Assembly: GCA_043744375.1 (NCBI GenBank)
Contig: JAYTUU010000052.1
Span: 8,946-72,945, forward strand
Source of the DNA: CAIYPH01 sp043744375
Lineage (GTDB): Bacteria > Pseudomonadota > Alphaproteobacteria > Acetobacterales > Acetobacteraceae
Direction: 5' to 3'
Length of the DNA: 64,000 bases
Each line of letters opens with the position of its first letter. The stretch's first letter is position 1. The position numbers and the translations under genes are program-made. Below the pieces are notes generated by a model. That model searched no databases and was not told the DNA's origin. It saw nothing but the letters and a program-made list of their open reading frames with translations. Below, in pieces: positions 15,812-25,158 of this stretch.

Positions 15812-16520
15812 AGATCCGGCCCCAGCCGGTCACGCGAGCCGGATCGACGCCGGCCAGGATCAGCGATTTCCACACCACCGTGGCGATGGAATCGAGCACG
15901 AGCACCCCAAGCTCTACCTCCAACGCCGCCGCCAGCTTCGCCGCCCGCAGATTGGTGCAGACGATGGCGATGGCATCCGGCCGCGCTGCCGCCACCTCCC
16001 GCGTCATCGCCGCGATCTGCGCGTCGCTGACCTCCGAGAAGGAAAAATTATCGCGCACGCCGAGATGGCGTTCGGCCGCGCACTCCATGCCGAGCCCGGC
16101 GTAGTTGGCGACGATGCGGGCCTGCACGTCGTCCGTGTAGGGCGTCACCAGCCCCATCCTGCGGGCGCCGAGGCTGGCCAGGATCTCGTTCAGCGCCAGC
16201 ATCGAGGTGGTCGCCCGGATGCCCGTCGCTGCGGTGATGCGGGCGCATAGCCGGACATCGGCGTCGAACCCCAGCCAGCCCGCCGAGGTGCCGCTCCAGC
16301 CGATCACGTCCACCTTGGCATGCGCCAGCAACTCGGCGGCGCGCAGGATGGCGCTATCGTCGAACTGCCCGAGGGCGCGGTCGCTGAGCGCGATCTCGGT
16401 GACCGCGAAACGCGAGAAATGCGCCGACACCTCGGGCACCCCCGCGATCATCGCCGTCGTCACCGGCTCCAGCACGGTGTTGGAGCTTGGGGTGAGCATG
16501 CCCAGCCGGATTGAACCCAT
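15774..16520 (-). CDS. Arylmalonate decarboxylase-like protein (Asp/Glu racemase superfamily)
   Basis: A 248-aa protein of the aspartate/glutamate racemase fold. Superfamily members use two Cys residues; here the first position reads WSGTSAGW, so Gly replaces Cys, while the second Cys is kept in IAIVCTNLRA. Gly at the first site and Cys at the second is the active-site pattern of bacterial arylmalonate decarboxylase, and flanking stretches also match that family (ALNEILASLGARRMGLVTPY, TGWGRIF). The natural substrate is unknown, and maleate-isomerase-like activity is less likely without the first Cys. ATG 16520 lies one base after the mutL stop, so it is co-translated with mutL; the longer frame to 16586 runs inside mutL. 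Confidence 0.75.
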   Translation of the reverse strand: MGSIRLGMLTPSSNTVLEPVTTAMIAGVPEVSAHFSRFAVTEIALSDRALGQFDDSAILRAAELLAHAKVDVIGWSGTSAGWLGFDADVRLCARITAATGIRATTSMLALNEILASLGARRMGLVTPYTDDVQARIVANYAGLGMECAAERHLGVRDNFSFSEVSDAQIAAMTREVAAARPDAIAIVCTNLRAAKLAAALEVELGVLVLDSIATVVWKSLILAGVDPARVTGWGRIFSLSAIGSAAKR

Positions 16521-16521
16521 G

Positions 16522-18309
16522 TCAGCGCCTTCCGAACAGCCGTTCGATCTCGGCCTTGCTAAGTTTGAGGAACGTCGGACGGCCATGACTGCATGTGGCC
16601 GCGCGCGGGGTGGCCTCCATCTGGCGCAGCAGCGCGTCCATCTCGGGTGCCGCCAGACGCCGCCCGGCCCGGATCGAGCCGTGGCAGGCCATGCGGGCTA
16701 TGACTGCGTCGAGCTTTGCGTCGAGCGCCGTGGTCTCGTCCATTTCGGCCAGTTCATCGGCGAGATCGCGCAGCAGCGGCGCGGGGTCGGGGGCACCGAG
16801 CGCGGCCGGCAGCGTGCGCACCAGGATGGCACCGGCGCCGAACGCCTCGATCTCCAGGCCGAGCCGCGCCAGATCGGCGGTGCGATCGAGCAGCCGGTCC
16901 ACATCGGCGCGCGGCAGATCGACGACGGCTGGCAGCAGCAGCGCCTGTGTGCGGACGGTACCGCCGAGCACCTGCTCGCGCAGCGCCTCGTGGGTGAGCC
17001 GCTCATGGGCAGCATGCTGGTCCACCAGGACCAGGCTGCCATCGGCGGCGACCGCGATGATGTAGGTGTCCAGCACCTGGGCGACCGGGGCACCGAGTGG
17101 GAAGGCCATGTTCGGGATCGCGGCAGTGTGCGCGGTGAACGGGCCGTGGAAGCGGTCGGGGGCCGCGAGCATGCGGGCGGCCGGCGCACCGAGCGGCAGC
17201 CGCGCCTCGGCCATCCCGGTCGGTTGACTGGTCGTCACCGCATGGCCTCTCGGCACCAGCCGCAAGGGCGGACGGGACTGCATCAGGTGGGCCCCGAGCA
17301 CCAAAGGCGCCGCCGCCCCGGCGCCGCCGGACAAGGCCCGCCCTAGTCCACCGATGACCAGGGAGCGCACCCCGTCGGCGTCGCGAAAGCGCACCTCGGC
17401 CTTGGCGGGATGCACGTTCACGTCCACCTCGTCGGCCGGCAGATCGAGGAACACGGCAACGATGGCGTGGCGGCCATGGGCGATGACGTCGCGATAGGCG
17501 ACCCGCACGGCGGTGCGCAGCAGCGGGTCGGCGACCGGGCGGCCATTGACGATCAGCGTCTGCAACGCGGTGGTCGCGCGGCTCACCATCGGGGCGCAGG
17601 CGAAGCCAGTCAAATGCAGGCTGCCGCGCATGGCGTCCACCGGCAGCAACGCGGTGGCGGCCTCGGGGCCGAGCAGGGCGGCGACGCGTGCCTCGCGGGA
17701 TTGGGCCGGCAGGTCGAAGGACACGCGGCCGTCGCTCTCGAAGCGGAAGGCGGTGGCGGGGGCCGCGAGGGCTAGGCGGCGGATGGCGATTTCGGTGGCG
17801 TCGGCCTCGCTGCGGGCGGATTTGAGGAATTTGCGTCGGGCGGGGGTGGCGTAGAACAGGTCTCGCACGACCACCCGGGTGCCTTTGGCGCCGGCGGCCG
17901 GGCTGACCCCGCTGACCACGCCGCCCTCGACGGTGATGGCGACGGCGTGCTCGGCCTCCGCCGTGCGGCTGGTGATGGACAGGCGGGCGGCGGCGCCGAT
18001 CGAGGGCAGCGCCTCGCCGCGGAAGCCGAGGGTGGAGATACGGACCAGCTGATCGTCGGTCAGTTTGGAGGTCGCGTGGCGTTGGATGGCGAGGGCCAGT
18101 TCATCGCTGGTCATGCCGGTGCCGTCATCGGCGATCTCGATGCGCTCGATGCCGCCGCCGGCGATGGCGACGCTGATGCGCCGCGCCCCCGCATCGAGCG
18201 CGTTCTCCACCAGTTCGCGCGCCGCGGCGGCCGGCCGTTCGATCACCTCGCCCGCCGCGATCCGGTTGACGGTCGCCTCTGACAGAAGCCGGATGCGGCC
18301 AGCTTGCAC
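16522..18309 (-). CDS. mutL: DNA mismatch repair protein MutL
   Basis: A 595-aa ATPase linking MutS mismatch recognition to strand excision. The GHKL ATPase motifs are at the N terminus: ARELVENALDAGA, IADDGTGM and LGFRGEALPSIGA. The C-terminal dimerisation domain contains LVDQHAAHERLTHE, matching the metal-binding endonuclease motif DQHA(X)2E(X)4E, with the supporting ACHGSIRAG and CSHGRPTFL motifs, so this MutL probably nicks DNA itself, unlike the E. coli protein. GTG 18309 overlaps the pgi stop by one base. Confidence 0.95.
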   Translation of the reverse strand: MQAGRIRLLSEATVNRIAAGEVIERPAAAARELVENALDAGARRISVAIAGGGIERIEIADDGTGMTSDELALAIQRHATSKLTDDQLVRISTLGFRGEALPSIGAAARLSITSRTAEAEHAVAITVEGGVVSGVSPAAGAKGTRVVVRDLFYATPARRKFLKSARSEADATEIAIRRLALAAPATAFRFESDGRVSFDLPAQSREARVAALLGPEAATALLPVDAMRGSLHLTGFACAPMVSRATTALQTLIVNGRPVADPLLRTAVRVAYRDVIAHGRHAIVAVFLDLPADEVDVNVHPAKAEVRFRDADGVRSLVIGGLGRALSGGAGAAAPLVLGAHLMQSRPPLRLVPRGHAVTTSQPTGMAEARLPLGAPAARMLAAPDRFHGPFTAHTAAIPNMAFPLGAPVAQVLDTYIIAVAADGSLVLVDQHAAHERLTHEALREQVLGGTVRTQALLLPAVVDLPRADVDRLLDRTADLARLGLEIEAFGAGAILVRTLPAALGAPDPAPLLRDLADELAEMDETTALDAKLDAVIARMACHGSIRAGRRLAAPEMDALLRQMEATPRAATCSHGRPTFLKLSKAEIERLFGRR

Positions 18310-19994
18310 TATGCCTCGCCGCGTAGCGCACGGAAACGCGCGATCAGTGACGCCGTCGACGGGTCATGCGCACCCAGTGCGGCACCCAGTGCGGCACCCA
18401 GTGCGGCACCCGGCCGCAGGTCGGGCAGGATGTCGCGCGCGAGCACCTTGCCGAGTTCGACGCCCCATTGATCGAAGCTGTTGACCCCCCAGAGCCAGCC
18501 CTGCACGGCGACTTTGTGCTCGTAGAGGGCGATCAGCCGGCCCAAGGTGAACGGATCGAGCCGGCGCACGAGGATCGTCGTGCTCGGCCGGTTGCCGGCG
18601 AACACCCGGTGCGGGGCGATGCGCGCGATCTCCGCCTCGGCCATCCCCGCTTCGCGCATTTCGGTTTGCGCCTCAGCCAGCGTTTTGCCGCGCAGCAAGG
18701 CGGCGGCCTGCGCGAGCGCGTTGGCGGCGAGCATACGATGGGCGTCGGGGCGGTCGTGGTCCGGGTTGGCGGCGAGGATGAAATCGACCGGGATGACCGA
18801 GGTGCCCTGATGTACCAGTTGCATGAAGCTGTGCTGGGCGTTGGTGCCGGGCTCGCCGAACAGCACCGGGCAGGTGCGCCGCGTGACCGGCGCGCCATCG
18901 AGGCGGACGGACTTGCCGTTGCTCTCCATTTCCAACTGCTGGAGGAAGGCTGGGAAACGCCGGAGACGGTCGTCATAGGCGAGCACGCAATGCTGGTTCA
19001 GCCCGAGACCGTTGACGTGCCAGATGCCGACCAGGGCCAGCAGCACGGGCAGGTTCTCGGCGAAATCGGCGGTGCGGAAATGCGCGTCCATGTCCCGCCC
19101 GCCGTCGAGCATGGCCTGGAACGCGTCCCACCCGGCAGCGAGCGCGATCACCAGGCCGACCGGGGACCACAGGGAGAACCGCCCGCCGACCCAGTCGCGG
19201 AAGCCGAACACGCGGTCCGCACGGATGCCGAAAGCGGCGACGGCCTTGAGGTTGGTGGAGAGTGCGGCGAAATGCGTGCCGACCGCGTCCTCGCCGAGGG
19301 CGCCGGCGACCCAGGCGCGCATGGCCTGCGCGTTGAACGCCGTCTCCTCCGTGGTGAAGGATTTGGAGGCGACAAGAACGAGAGTGCGCGCGGGATCCAA
19401 CGCGCGGATCAGCGCTGCGGCACCATTTCCATCGACGTTGGAGAGGAAGTGGGCGCGCATACGGGCACCGCGGGCGAGGGTCAGTGCCTCGGTGGCCATC
19501 AGCGGGCCGAGGTCGGAGCCGCCGATGCCGATATTGACGACCGTGTCGAAGCGCTCCCCGGTTGCGCCGCGCAGGCTGCCATCATGCACGGCAGCGACGA
19601 AAGCGGCCATGCGGACGCGTTCGGCAGCGGCCAGTGCGCTGGCGGCGTCGGTACCGTTGGACGTGGTGGCGGTCAGGCCGTCCGCCGCATGGGAGCGCAG
19701 GGCCATGTGCATGGCGGCACGGCCCTCGGTCGGGTTGACCGTGGCGCCGGCGAACAGGCGGGCGCGGAAGCCGGCGAGATCGGCGGCGTCCGCGAGGCCG
19801 AGCAGGGCGGCGCGGGCGTCGTCGTCGATGGAGGTTTTCGAGAAGTCGAGCGTCAGGTCACCGGCGATCGCGCTGAAGCGGTCGCTGCGCGTGGGGTCGG
19901 CGGCGAAAAGCGGGCGGATGGCGTGCGCATCCGGCCGCGTCGCGAGGGTGGCGAGGCGGTGCCAGGCGGCTGAGAGGGCCGAATCGGCGTCCAT
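18309..19994 (-). CDS. pgi: Glucose-6-phosphate isomerase
   Basis: A 561-aa cytoplasmic enzyme interconverting glucose 6-phosphate and fructose 6-phosphate. Motifs include VNIGIGGSDLGP, the signature DWVGGRFSLWSPVG, the active-site Glu and His in LFGEPGTNAQHSFMQ, and the C-terminal Lys in WGVELGKVLARDI. ATG 19994 is clear. Near the C terminus a 12-bp unit is repeated in tandem, adding a (G-A-A-L) tract before the last helix. Its stop overlaps mutL. Confidence 0.95.
   Translation of the reverse strand: MDADSALSAAWHRLATLATRPDAHAIRPLFAADPTRSDRFSAIAGDLTLDFSKTSIDDDARAALLGLADAADLAGFRARLFAGATVNPTEGRAAMHMALRSHAADGLTATTSNGTDAASALAAAERVRMAAFVAAVHDGSLRGATGERFDTVVNIGIGGSDLGPLMATEALTLARGARMRAHFLSNVDGNGAAALIRALDPARTLVLVASKSFTTEETAFNAQAMRAWVAGALGEDAVGTHFAALSTNLKAVAAFGIRADRVFGFRDWVGGRFSLWSPVGLVIALAAGWDAFQAMLDGGRDMDAHFRTADFAENLPVLLALVGIWHVNGLGLNQHCVLAYDDRLRRFPAFLQQLEMESNGKSVRLDGAPVTRRTCPVLFGEPGTNAQHSFMQLVHQGTSVIPVDFILAANPDHDRPDAHRMLAANALAQAAALLRGKTLAEAQTEMREAGMAEAEIARIAPHRVFAGNRPSTTILVRRLDPFTLGRLIALYEHKVAVQGWLWGVNSFDQWGVELGKVLARDILPDLRPGAALGAALGAALGAHDPSTASLIARFRALRGEA
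18370..18409. repeat. 12-bp tandem repeat inside pgi
   Basis: Three exact copies of GCACCCAGTGCG (18370-18381, 18382-18393, 18394-18405) and a partial fourth encode a repeated Gly-Ala-Ala-Leu tract near the PGI C terminus. The unit is a multiple of three, so copy changes keep the frame. Confidence 0.9.
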
Positions 19995-20062
19995 GCTGGC
20001 ATCCTACAGCAGATTTCGCGCGCAAGGATGAACGTCGCCGGGAATTTTGGCGGGAGGATGGG

Positions 20063-20163
20063 GCGCGCAAGGCGGGAAGGGGGAGCGCTTTCGGCGCGCA
20101 AGGCAGGAAGGGGGAGCGCTTTCGGCGCGCAAGGTAGGAAGGGGGAGCGCTTTCGGCGCGCAA
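20063..20163. repeat. 31-bp tandem repeat between pgi and the DUF3035 gene
   Basis: Three units of 31 bp (20063-20093, 20094-20124, 20125-20155), each starting GCGCGCAAGG and ending GAGCGCTTTCG, with one or two differences in the centre, then the first 8-9 bases of a fourth. The block lies in the roughly 215-bp gap upstream of pgi. There are no spacers, so it is not a CRISPR array. Confidence 0.9.
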
Positions 20164-20209
20164 GAGGCGCGCCTGTCGCTTACCTCGCCGCGCGCGGGCG
20201 CGTCTGGGG

Positions 20210-20755
20210 TCAGAGACCGAAAATATTGCGGCGTTTGGGGCGGATGATGGCCGTCTCACCGTCCTCGCTGCTTTGGCCGAGGGCGGCGTTCTCGCGGAGG
20301 CGCTGCGCTTCCTTCTCCGCGTTCACGATGATCCCCGGCTCCTTCGGCAGCGTCCAGAACAACAGCTTGTCGGTGAAGGTCGGGCCGGGCGAGTCGATGG
20401 CGGCCTGGGCGTCGACGCTGTTGCGGATATCCGGCGGCGCCGCGGGGCCGGCGGCCTGGACCAGCGCCTGTTGCCCAGCGCTGCTGCCGGCGGCGGCGGT
20501 GACGAGGCTGGATTGCGGCACCAATGCCGCCTCAGTGGCATTGCGCGGCGCGATCTCCTGCGGCCGCGAGGCGCCGGGGCGGGGCGGGTTGATCATGTAG
20601 CTCGGCGGCATTGATAGCGGCGCGCGCGCGGTGACGACGAATTCGTCGGGCGTGTCGCGTTGCAGCCCGAAGGTGCGTGCGAGGTCGCTGCCGCAGCCGG
20701 TGAGGCCGAGCAGGGCGGCAAGGAGGAGCGGCGTGGTGGCGCGGATATGGACCAT
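20210..20755 (-). CDS. DUF3035 domain lipoprotein
   Basis: A 181-aa protein with a lipoprotein signal: a hydrophobic start (TTPLLLAALLGLTGCG) with the lipobox LTGC at about residue 21. The mature part has the DUF3035 features TPDEFVVTARAPLSMPPSY and, further on, a Pro/Ala-rich centre and a basic end (IIRPKRRNIFGL). Its function is unknown; it is probably anchored in the membrane facing the periplasm. ATG 20755 starts 11 bp after the lspA stop. LspA is the signal peptidase that would mature it, and this pairing is common in Rhodospirillales. Confidence 0.85.
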   Translation of the reverse strand: MVHIRATTPLLLAALLGLTGCGSDLARTFGLQRDTPDEFVVTARAPLSMPPSYMINPPRPGASRPQEIAPRNATEAALVPQSSLVTAAAGSSAGQQALVQAAGPAAPPDIRNSVDAQAAIDSPGPTFTDKLLFWTLPKEPGIIVNAEKEAQRLRENAALGQSSEDGETAIIRPKRRNIFGL

Positions 20756-20766
20756 GAGGCGGTTCC

Positions 20767-21276
20767 TTACTTGTCCCCGGGGGCGGCGGCAAGACGGCTG
20801 TTGTGCGACGTTCGCATACCATCGAGAACCAGGGCGGCAACCCCGCACACGATCGCCGCGTCGGCCACGTTGAACACATACCACGACCAGCCGAACGCGT
20901 GGGCGTGAATGAAATCGACCACCGCGCCGAAGCGTGCCCGATCGATCACATTGCCGATCGCGCCACCGGCGATCGACCCTATGGCGATGGCGACGAGGCG
21001 GGTTTCGGCGCGGCGCAGCCAGACGAGGAGCACGGCCACCACGGCGAGCGCGATCGCCGCCAGGATCAGGCCGCCGGTGGTGCTTTCGGCGCTCAGTAGC
21101 CCGAAGGTGATGCCACGATTCCACACCATCGTCAGGCTCAGCAGCGCCATCACCGGGATCGTGCCAAGTTCGGGCAGCCGGAGGACTTCAAGCACCCAGT
21201 ACTTGCTTGCCTGGTCGGCGCTCAGCACGACCAGCCCGGCACCGAGGCCCAGCACGGTGAGCGCGTTGCGGGTCAC
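20767..21276 (-). CDS. lspA: Lipoprotein signal peptidase (signal peptidase II)
   Basis: A 169-aa inner-membrane aspartyl protease that cleaves lipoprotein signal peptides before the lipid-modified Cys. Four hydrophobic segments are visible. The catalytic Asp residues lie in GNVIDRARFGAVVDFI and YVFNVADAAIV, and MVWNRGITFGLL is also conserved. GTG 21276 overlaps the ileS stop as GTGA, the classic ileS-lspA coupling. Confidence 0.95.
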   Translation of the reverse strand: MTRNALTVLGLGAGLVVLSADQASKYWVLEVLRLPELGTIPVMALLSLTMVWNRGITFGLLSAESTTGGLILAAIALAVVAVLLVWLRRAETRLVAIAIGSIAGGAIGNVIDRARFGAVVDFIHAHAFGWSWYVFNVADAAIVCGVAALVLDGMRTSHNSRLAAAPGDK

Positions 21277-24077
21277 GCCGTCGGCTTGCAGACGAGGCCG
21301 GACTCGACGGCGTCCGTGCAGCGCTTGCACAGCGTCCTGTGGCCCGGCTGGTGGCCGACTTCGGGCAGGATCTTCCAGCAGCGGGCACATTTCTCGCCCG
21401 GTGCCAGCGCAGTCTCCACGGCCTCCGCCTGCCGTGCCAGCGAGGCGGCGGAGACGATCAGCACCTCCGTCCATTCGGCGGCGTCAAGCAACGTATCGTC
21501 ATCGGCGCCAAAGCCGAGCGTCACCGACGCCTGGAGGGAGGAGCCGATCTTGCCGTCGCGGCGCATCGCTTCGAGCGCGATCGTCGCCGTGCCGCGGCGC
21601 TCACGGATGGCGGCCCATTTTGTCGCCAGTTCGTCGTCGCGCCAGCGTGCGGGCACGTCGAAGAAATCCTGCATATGCACACTGTGATCCTCGCCGAAAC
21701 GAGCGGCCCAGGCCTCTTCGGCGGTGAACACCAGCACCGGAGCAAGCCAGGTCGCGAGGCAGCGATGCAGATGGTCGAGCACGGTGCGTGCCGCGCGGCG
21801 GCGGACGCTGTCGGGCCGGTCGCAGTAGAGCGCGTCCTTGCGGATGTCGAAGTAGAACGCCGAGAGATCGCTAGTGCAGAAGGCATGGATCGCGGGATAG
21901 ACCCCGGTCCAGTCATGGCTGTCGACGGCGCCGCGCACCAAGGCGTCGATCTCCCACATCCGGTGCAGCACCCAGCGTTCGAGGTCGGGCATCTCGGCTT
22001 CCGGCAGATGCTCGCAGGGTTGGAACCCGTCGAGCGAGCCGAGCAGCCAGCGCAGCGTGTTGCGCAGGCGGCGGTAGAGTTCGGCGGTCTGCTTGAGGAT
22101 TTCCGGGCCGATGCGCTGGTCCTCGGTGATGTCGGTGTTCATCACCCAGAGGCGAAGAATATCGGCGCCGTACTTGTCCCACACCTCCTGCGGCGCGGTG
22201 GTGTTGCCGAGCGACTTCGACATCTTGCGGCCCTGCTCGTCGAGCGTGAAGCCGTGGGTCAGCACCGCCTTGAAGGGTGCCACACCGCGCGTTCCCACCG
22301 ATTCCAGCAGCGAGGAATGGAACCAGCCACGATGCTGGTCGGAGCCTTCGAGATACAGATCGGCCGGCCACGGCAAATGCCGCGCTTCCAGGCAAAACGC
22401 ATGCGTCGAGCCTGACTCGAACCAGACATCGACGATGTCCATCACCTGCTCGTAGTCGTCGGGGTTGCGCCCCTGCCCAAGGAAGCGCGACGGCGGCGAG
22501 GAATACCAGGCATCCGCGCCTTCCTCGGAGAATACATCGACGACGCGACGCACCACATCGAGGTCGCGCAGCGGTTGGCCGCTGGCCTTCTCGACGAACA
22601 CCGCGATCGGCACGCCCCAGGCGCGCTGGCGCGAAATGCACCAGTCCGGCCGGGCCGCGATCATCGAGTCCAATCGGGTGCGGCCGGCTTCGGGTACGAA
22701 ATCGGTCTCGGCGATGGCGGCGCGCGCCTTGCCGCGAATGTCGCCGTCGCCATCCATGCGGATGAACCATTGCGGCGTGGCACGAAAGATCAGCGGCGCG
22801 CGGGAGCGCCAGGAATGCGGGTAGGAGTGGACGAGCTTGCCACGCCCCATCAGCCCGCCGGCCGCGGTCAGCGCGGCGCAGATGTCGTCGGCCACCTTGT
22901 AGACATGCTGCCCGGCGAACAGCGGCACCCAGGCGTTGAACGTCCCGTCATCGCCGACCGTCTCGGGGATTTCGATCCCGTGGGCGCGGCCGAGCGAAAA
23001 ATCGTCCTCGCCATGGCCGGGCGCGATATGCACCAGGCCGGTGCCGGCCTCGGTGGTGACGAAATCGCCGGCGAACAGGGGCACATCGAAGTCGTAGCCC
23101 CGGCCGCGCAGCGGATGCGCCGTCGTGGTGCCCGCGAGGTCGGCGCCGGGATGGAGGTGCAGGACATGGTGGGTGGCGACGCCGACGGCCGCGCAGAATT
23201 GCGGCAGCAGCGCGAGCGCGACCAGCACGCGCTCGCCAGCGCGGGCCAGCGCGCCGTCATTCACGCTGTCGATGCGCACCAGCGCGTAGTCGATCTCGGC
23301 GCCAAAGGCGATCGCGCGGTTGCCCGGCATGGTCCAGGGCGTCGTCGTCCAGATCACCACGGACGCCCCAGCCAGCGCAGGAACGGACGCGTGCACCACG
23401 GGGAAGCGCACGAAAATCGTCGTGCTGGTGTGGTCGTGATACTCGATCTCGGCTTCGGCCAGCGCCGTCTTCTCGACCGGCGACCACATCACCGGGCGCA
23501 GGCCGCGGTAGAGCGCGCCGTTGAGCAGGAATTTTCCGATTTCTCCGGCGATGGCGCCTTCCGAGGGCAGGTCCATGGTGGCATAGCGCTCGTCCCAGGC
23601 GCCGAACACGCCGAGGCGCTTGAACTCCGCCGCCTGCACGCCCAGCCAATGCTCGGCGTAGGCACGGCATTCGGCGCGGAATTGCAGGATCGGCACGGCG
23701 TCCTTGTCGCGGCCGGATTTGCGGTATTCCTCCTCGATCTTCCACTCGATCGGCAGGCCGTGGCAGTCCCAGCCCGGGATGTAGTAGCCGTCGAAGCCGG
23801 CCATCTGCCGCCCGCGATTGATGACGTCCTTCAGGATCTTGTTCAGCGCATGGCCGATATGCAGATTGCCGTTCGCGTAGGGCGGGCCGTCATGCAGGAT
23901 GAACTTCTTGCGGCCATGCGAGGCGGCGCGCAGGCGCTGCCAGATTTTCGTCCGCTCCCAGCGCGCCAGGATCGCCGGCTCCTTCTTCGGCAGATCGCCG
24001 CGCATCGGGAATGACGTCGCCGGCAGGAACACTGTGTCGCGGTAGTCTTTGGATTCGGGCGTCGTGTTTTGGGGCAT
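21273..24077 (-). CDS. ileS: Isoleucyl-tRNA synthetase
   Basis: A 934-aa class I synthetase charging tRNA-Ile. The HIGH motif is in GNLHIGHALNKILKD and the KMSKS motif in GRKMSKSLGNT; between them lies the editing domain (VVIWTTTPWTMPGNRAIAFG). The C-terminal zinc-binding pairs are CARCWK and CKRC. I chose ATG 24077 (MPQNTTPES) over TTG 24095. It forms a unit with lspA downstream; the 118-bp gap to ribF upstream may hold its promoter. Confidence 0.96.
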   Translation of the reverse strand: MPQNTTPESKDYRDTVFLPATSFPMRGDLPKKEPAILARWERTKIWQRLRAASHGRKKFILHDGPPYANGNLHIGHALNKILKDVINRGRQMAGFDGYYIPGWDCHGLPIEWKIEEEYRKSGRDKDAVPILQFRAECRAYAEHWLGVQAAEFKRLGVFGAWDERYATMDLPSEGAIAGEIGKFLLNGALYRGLRPVMWSPVEKTALAEAEIEYHDHTSTTIFVRFPVVHASVPALAGASVVIWTTTPWTMPGNRAIAFGAEIDYALVRIDSVNDGALARAGERVLVALALLPQFCAAVGVATHHVLHLHPGADLAGTTTAHPLRGRGYDFDVPLFAGDFVTTEAGTGLVHIAPGHGEDDFSLGRAHGIEIPETVGDDGTFNAWVPLFAGQHVYKVADDICAALTAAGGLMGRGKLVHSYPHSWRSRAPLIFRATPQWFIRMDGDGDIRGKARAAIAETDFVPEAGRTRLDSMIAARPDWCISRQRAWGVPIAVFVEKASGQPLRDLDVVRRVVDVFSEEGADAWYSSPPSRFLGQGRNPDDYEQVMDIVDVWFESGSTHAFCLEARHLPWPADLYLEGSDQHRGWFHSSLLESVGTRGVAPFKAVLTHGFTLDEQGRKMSKSLGNTTAPQEVWDKYGADILRLWVMNTDITEDQRIGPEILKQTAELYRRLRNTLRWLLGSLDGFQPCEHLPEAEMPDLERWVLHRMWEIDALVRGAVDSHDWTGVYPAIHAFCTSDLSAFYFDIRKDALYCDRPDSVRRRAARTVLDHLHRCLATWLAPVLVFTAEEAWAARFGEDHSVHMQDFFDVPARWRDDELATKWAAIRERRGTATIALEAMRRDGKIGSSLQASVTLGFGADDDTLLDAAEWTEVLIVSAASLARQAEAVETALAPGEKCARCWKILPEVGHQPGHRTLCKRCTDAVESGLVCKPTA

Positions 24078-24195
24078 GAATTTCTCAGGCGGCAATGTAC
24101 CGCGTCAGGGGAAAGGGCACGCAGGCGAGACCCGGCTCTCTAGCGAGATGCCGGGCGTATAATTCGCGCGTGGATGACCCCGTACATGCGGGCGA

Positions 24196-25158
24196 TTATG
24201 CGGAGAGCGGGGTGTTCCGGTCAAGGATGGCGCGGTCAAGGATTTGCCGCGCCTCGGCGGCGTCGGCGGCGATCTGGGTGCGCAATGCGTCGAGGCCGGC
24301 GAATTTGCGCTCCGGGCGCAGGAAAGCGTGCAGGGCGATGCAGAGCTCCTGGCCATACAGATCGCCGGCGAAATCGAACAGATTAACTTCCAGGCGGCTT
24401 TCCGGACCGGCATTCACCGTCGGTCGGCGGCCGATATTGGCGACGCCGTGGCACACGCGCCCATCCGGCAATGTGATAGTCACCGCGTAGACGCCGCGCG
24501 CCGGTTCGAGATGGCGGCCGAGCGCGATGTTGGCGGTCGGGAAGCCGATGGTCCGCCCCCGTGCGTCGCCATGCGCGACCACGCCGCGGATCGCCCAGGG
24601 CCGGCCGAGTTTCTCTGTCGCGCGCTCGGGATAGCCGTCCTGCAAGGCGCGGCGGATGCGGCTGGAGGAAATCTGGCCGCCCTCGTCGGTCAGCGGCGGC
24701 ACCACGGTCAGCCCGATGCCGAGCGCCTCGGCGCGGCCGGCGAGGAAGCCGGCATTGCCGCCGCGGCGATGGCCGAAGGCGAAATCCGGGCCGCACACCA
24801 AATGCCGTGCCCCGATGCCGACATGCAGCACGTCGGCGACGAATTCCTCCGCGCGCATGCCGCTGAACGCGGCGTCGAACGGCAGTTCATAGATCAGGGA
24901 AACGCCGAGTGTCGCCAGCGCATCGGCCCGCGCCGCCGAGAGGGTGAGGCGGAAGGGCGGATCGTCGGGGCGGAAGACCTCACGCGGATGCGGCTCGAAA
25001 CTCAGCACCGCCAAGGGAAGGTCCGGCCGTGCGCCATGGGCCATCCGCAGCAGATGGGCGTGGCCGATATGCACACCGTCGAAATTGCCGAGCGCCACCA
25101 CCGCGCCGCGCGCGTCGGCGGCCAGGCCGCGCCAGTCCCGCAGGATGCGCAAGGTCAA
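24196..25158 (-). CDS. ribF: Bifunctional riboflavin kinase/FAD synthetase
   Basis: A 320-aa enzyme making FMN and then FAD. The N-terminal nucleotidyltransferase has GNFDGVHIGHAHLL and the ISSSRIRRAL stretch; the C-terminal flavokinase has RGRTIGFPTANI and PARGVYAV. The start is TTG 25158 overlapping the stop of the MaoC gene as TTGA; there is no better in-frame ATG near the conserved N terminus. Confidence 0.95.
   Translation of the reverse strand: MTLRILRDWRGLAADARGAVVALGNFDGVHIGHAHLLRMAHGARPDLPLAVLSFEPHPREVFRPDDPPFRLTLSAARADALATLGVSLIYELPFDAAFSGMRAEEFVADVLHVGIGARHLVCGPDFAFGHRRGGNAGFLAGRAEALGIGLTVVPPLTDEGGQISSSRIRRALQDGYPERATEKLGRPWAIRGVVAHGDARGRTIGFPTANIALGRHLEPARGVYAVTITLPDGRVCHGVANIGRRPTVNAGPESRLEVNLFDFAGDLYGQELCIALHAFLRPERKFAGLDALRTQIAADAAEARQILDRAILDRNTPLSA

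Noticed and set aside
20063..20163. Possible CRISPR-like array
   Set aside because: The 31-bp units are contiguous with no unique spacers and no cas genes are nearby.
24078..24195. TATAAT at about 24158 as a promoter
   Set aside because: It is oriented toward the 3' end of ribF on the wrong strand, with no -35 box.
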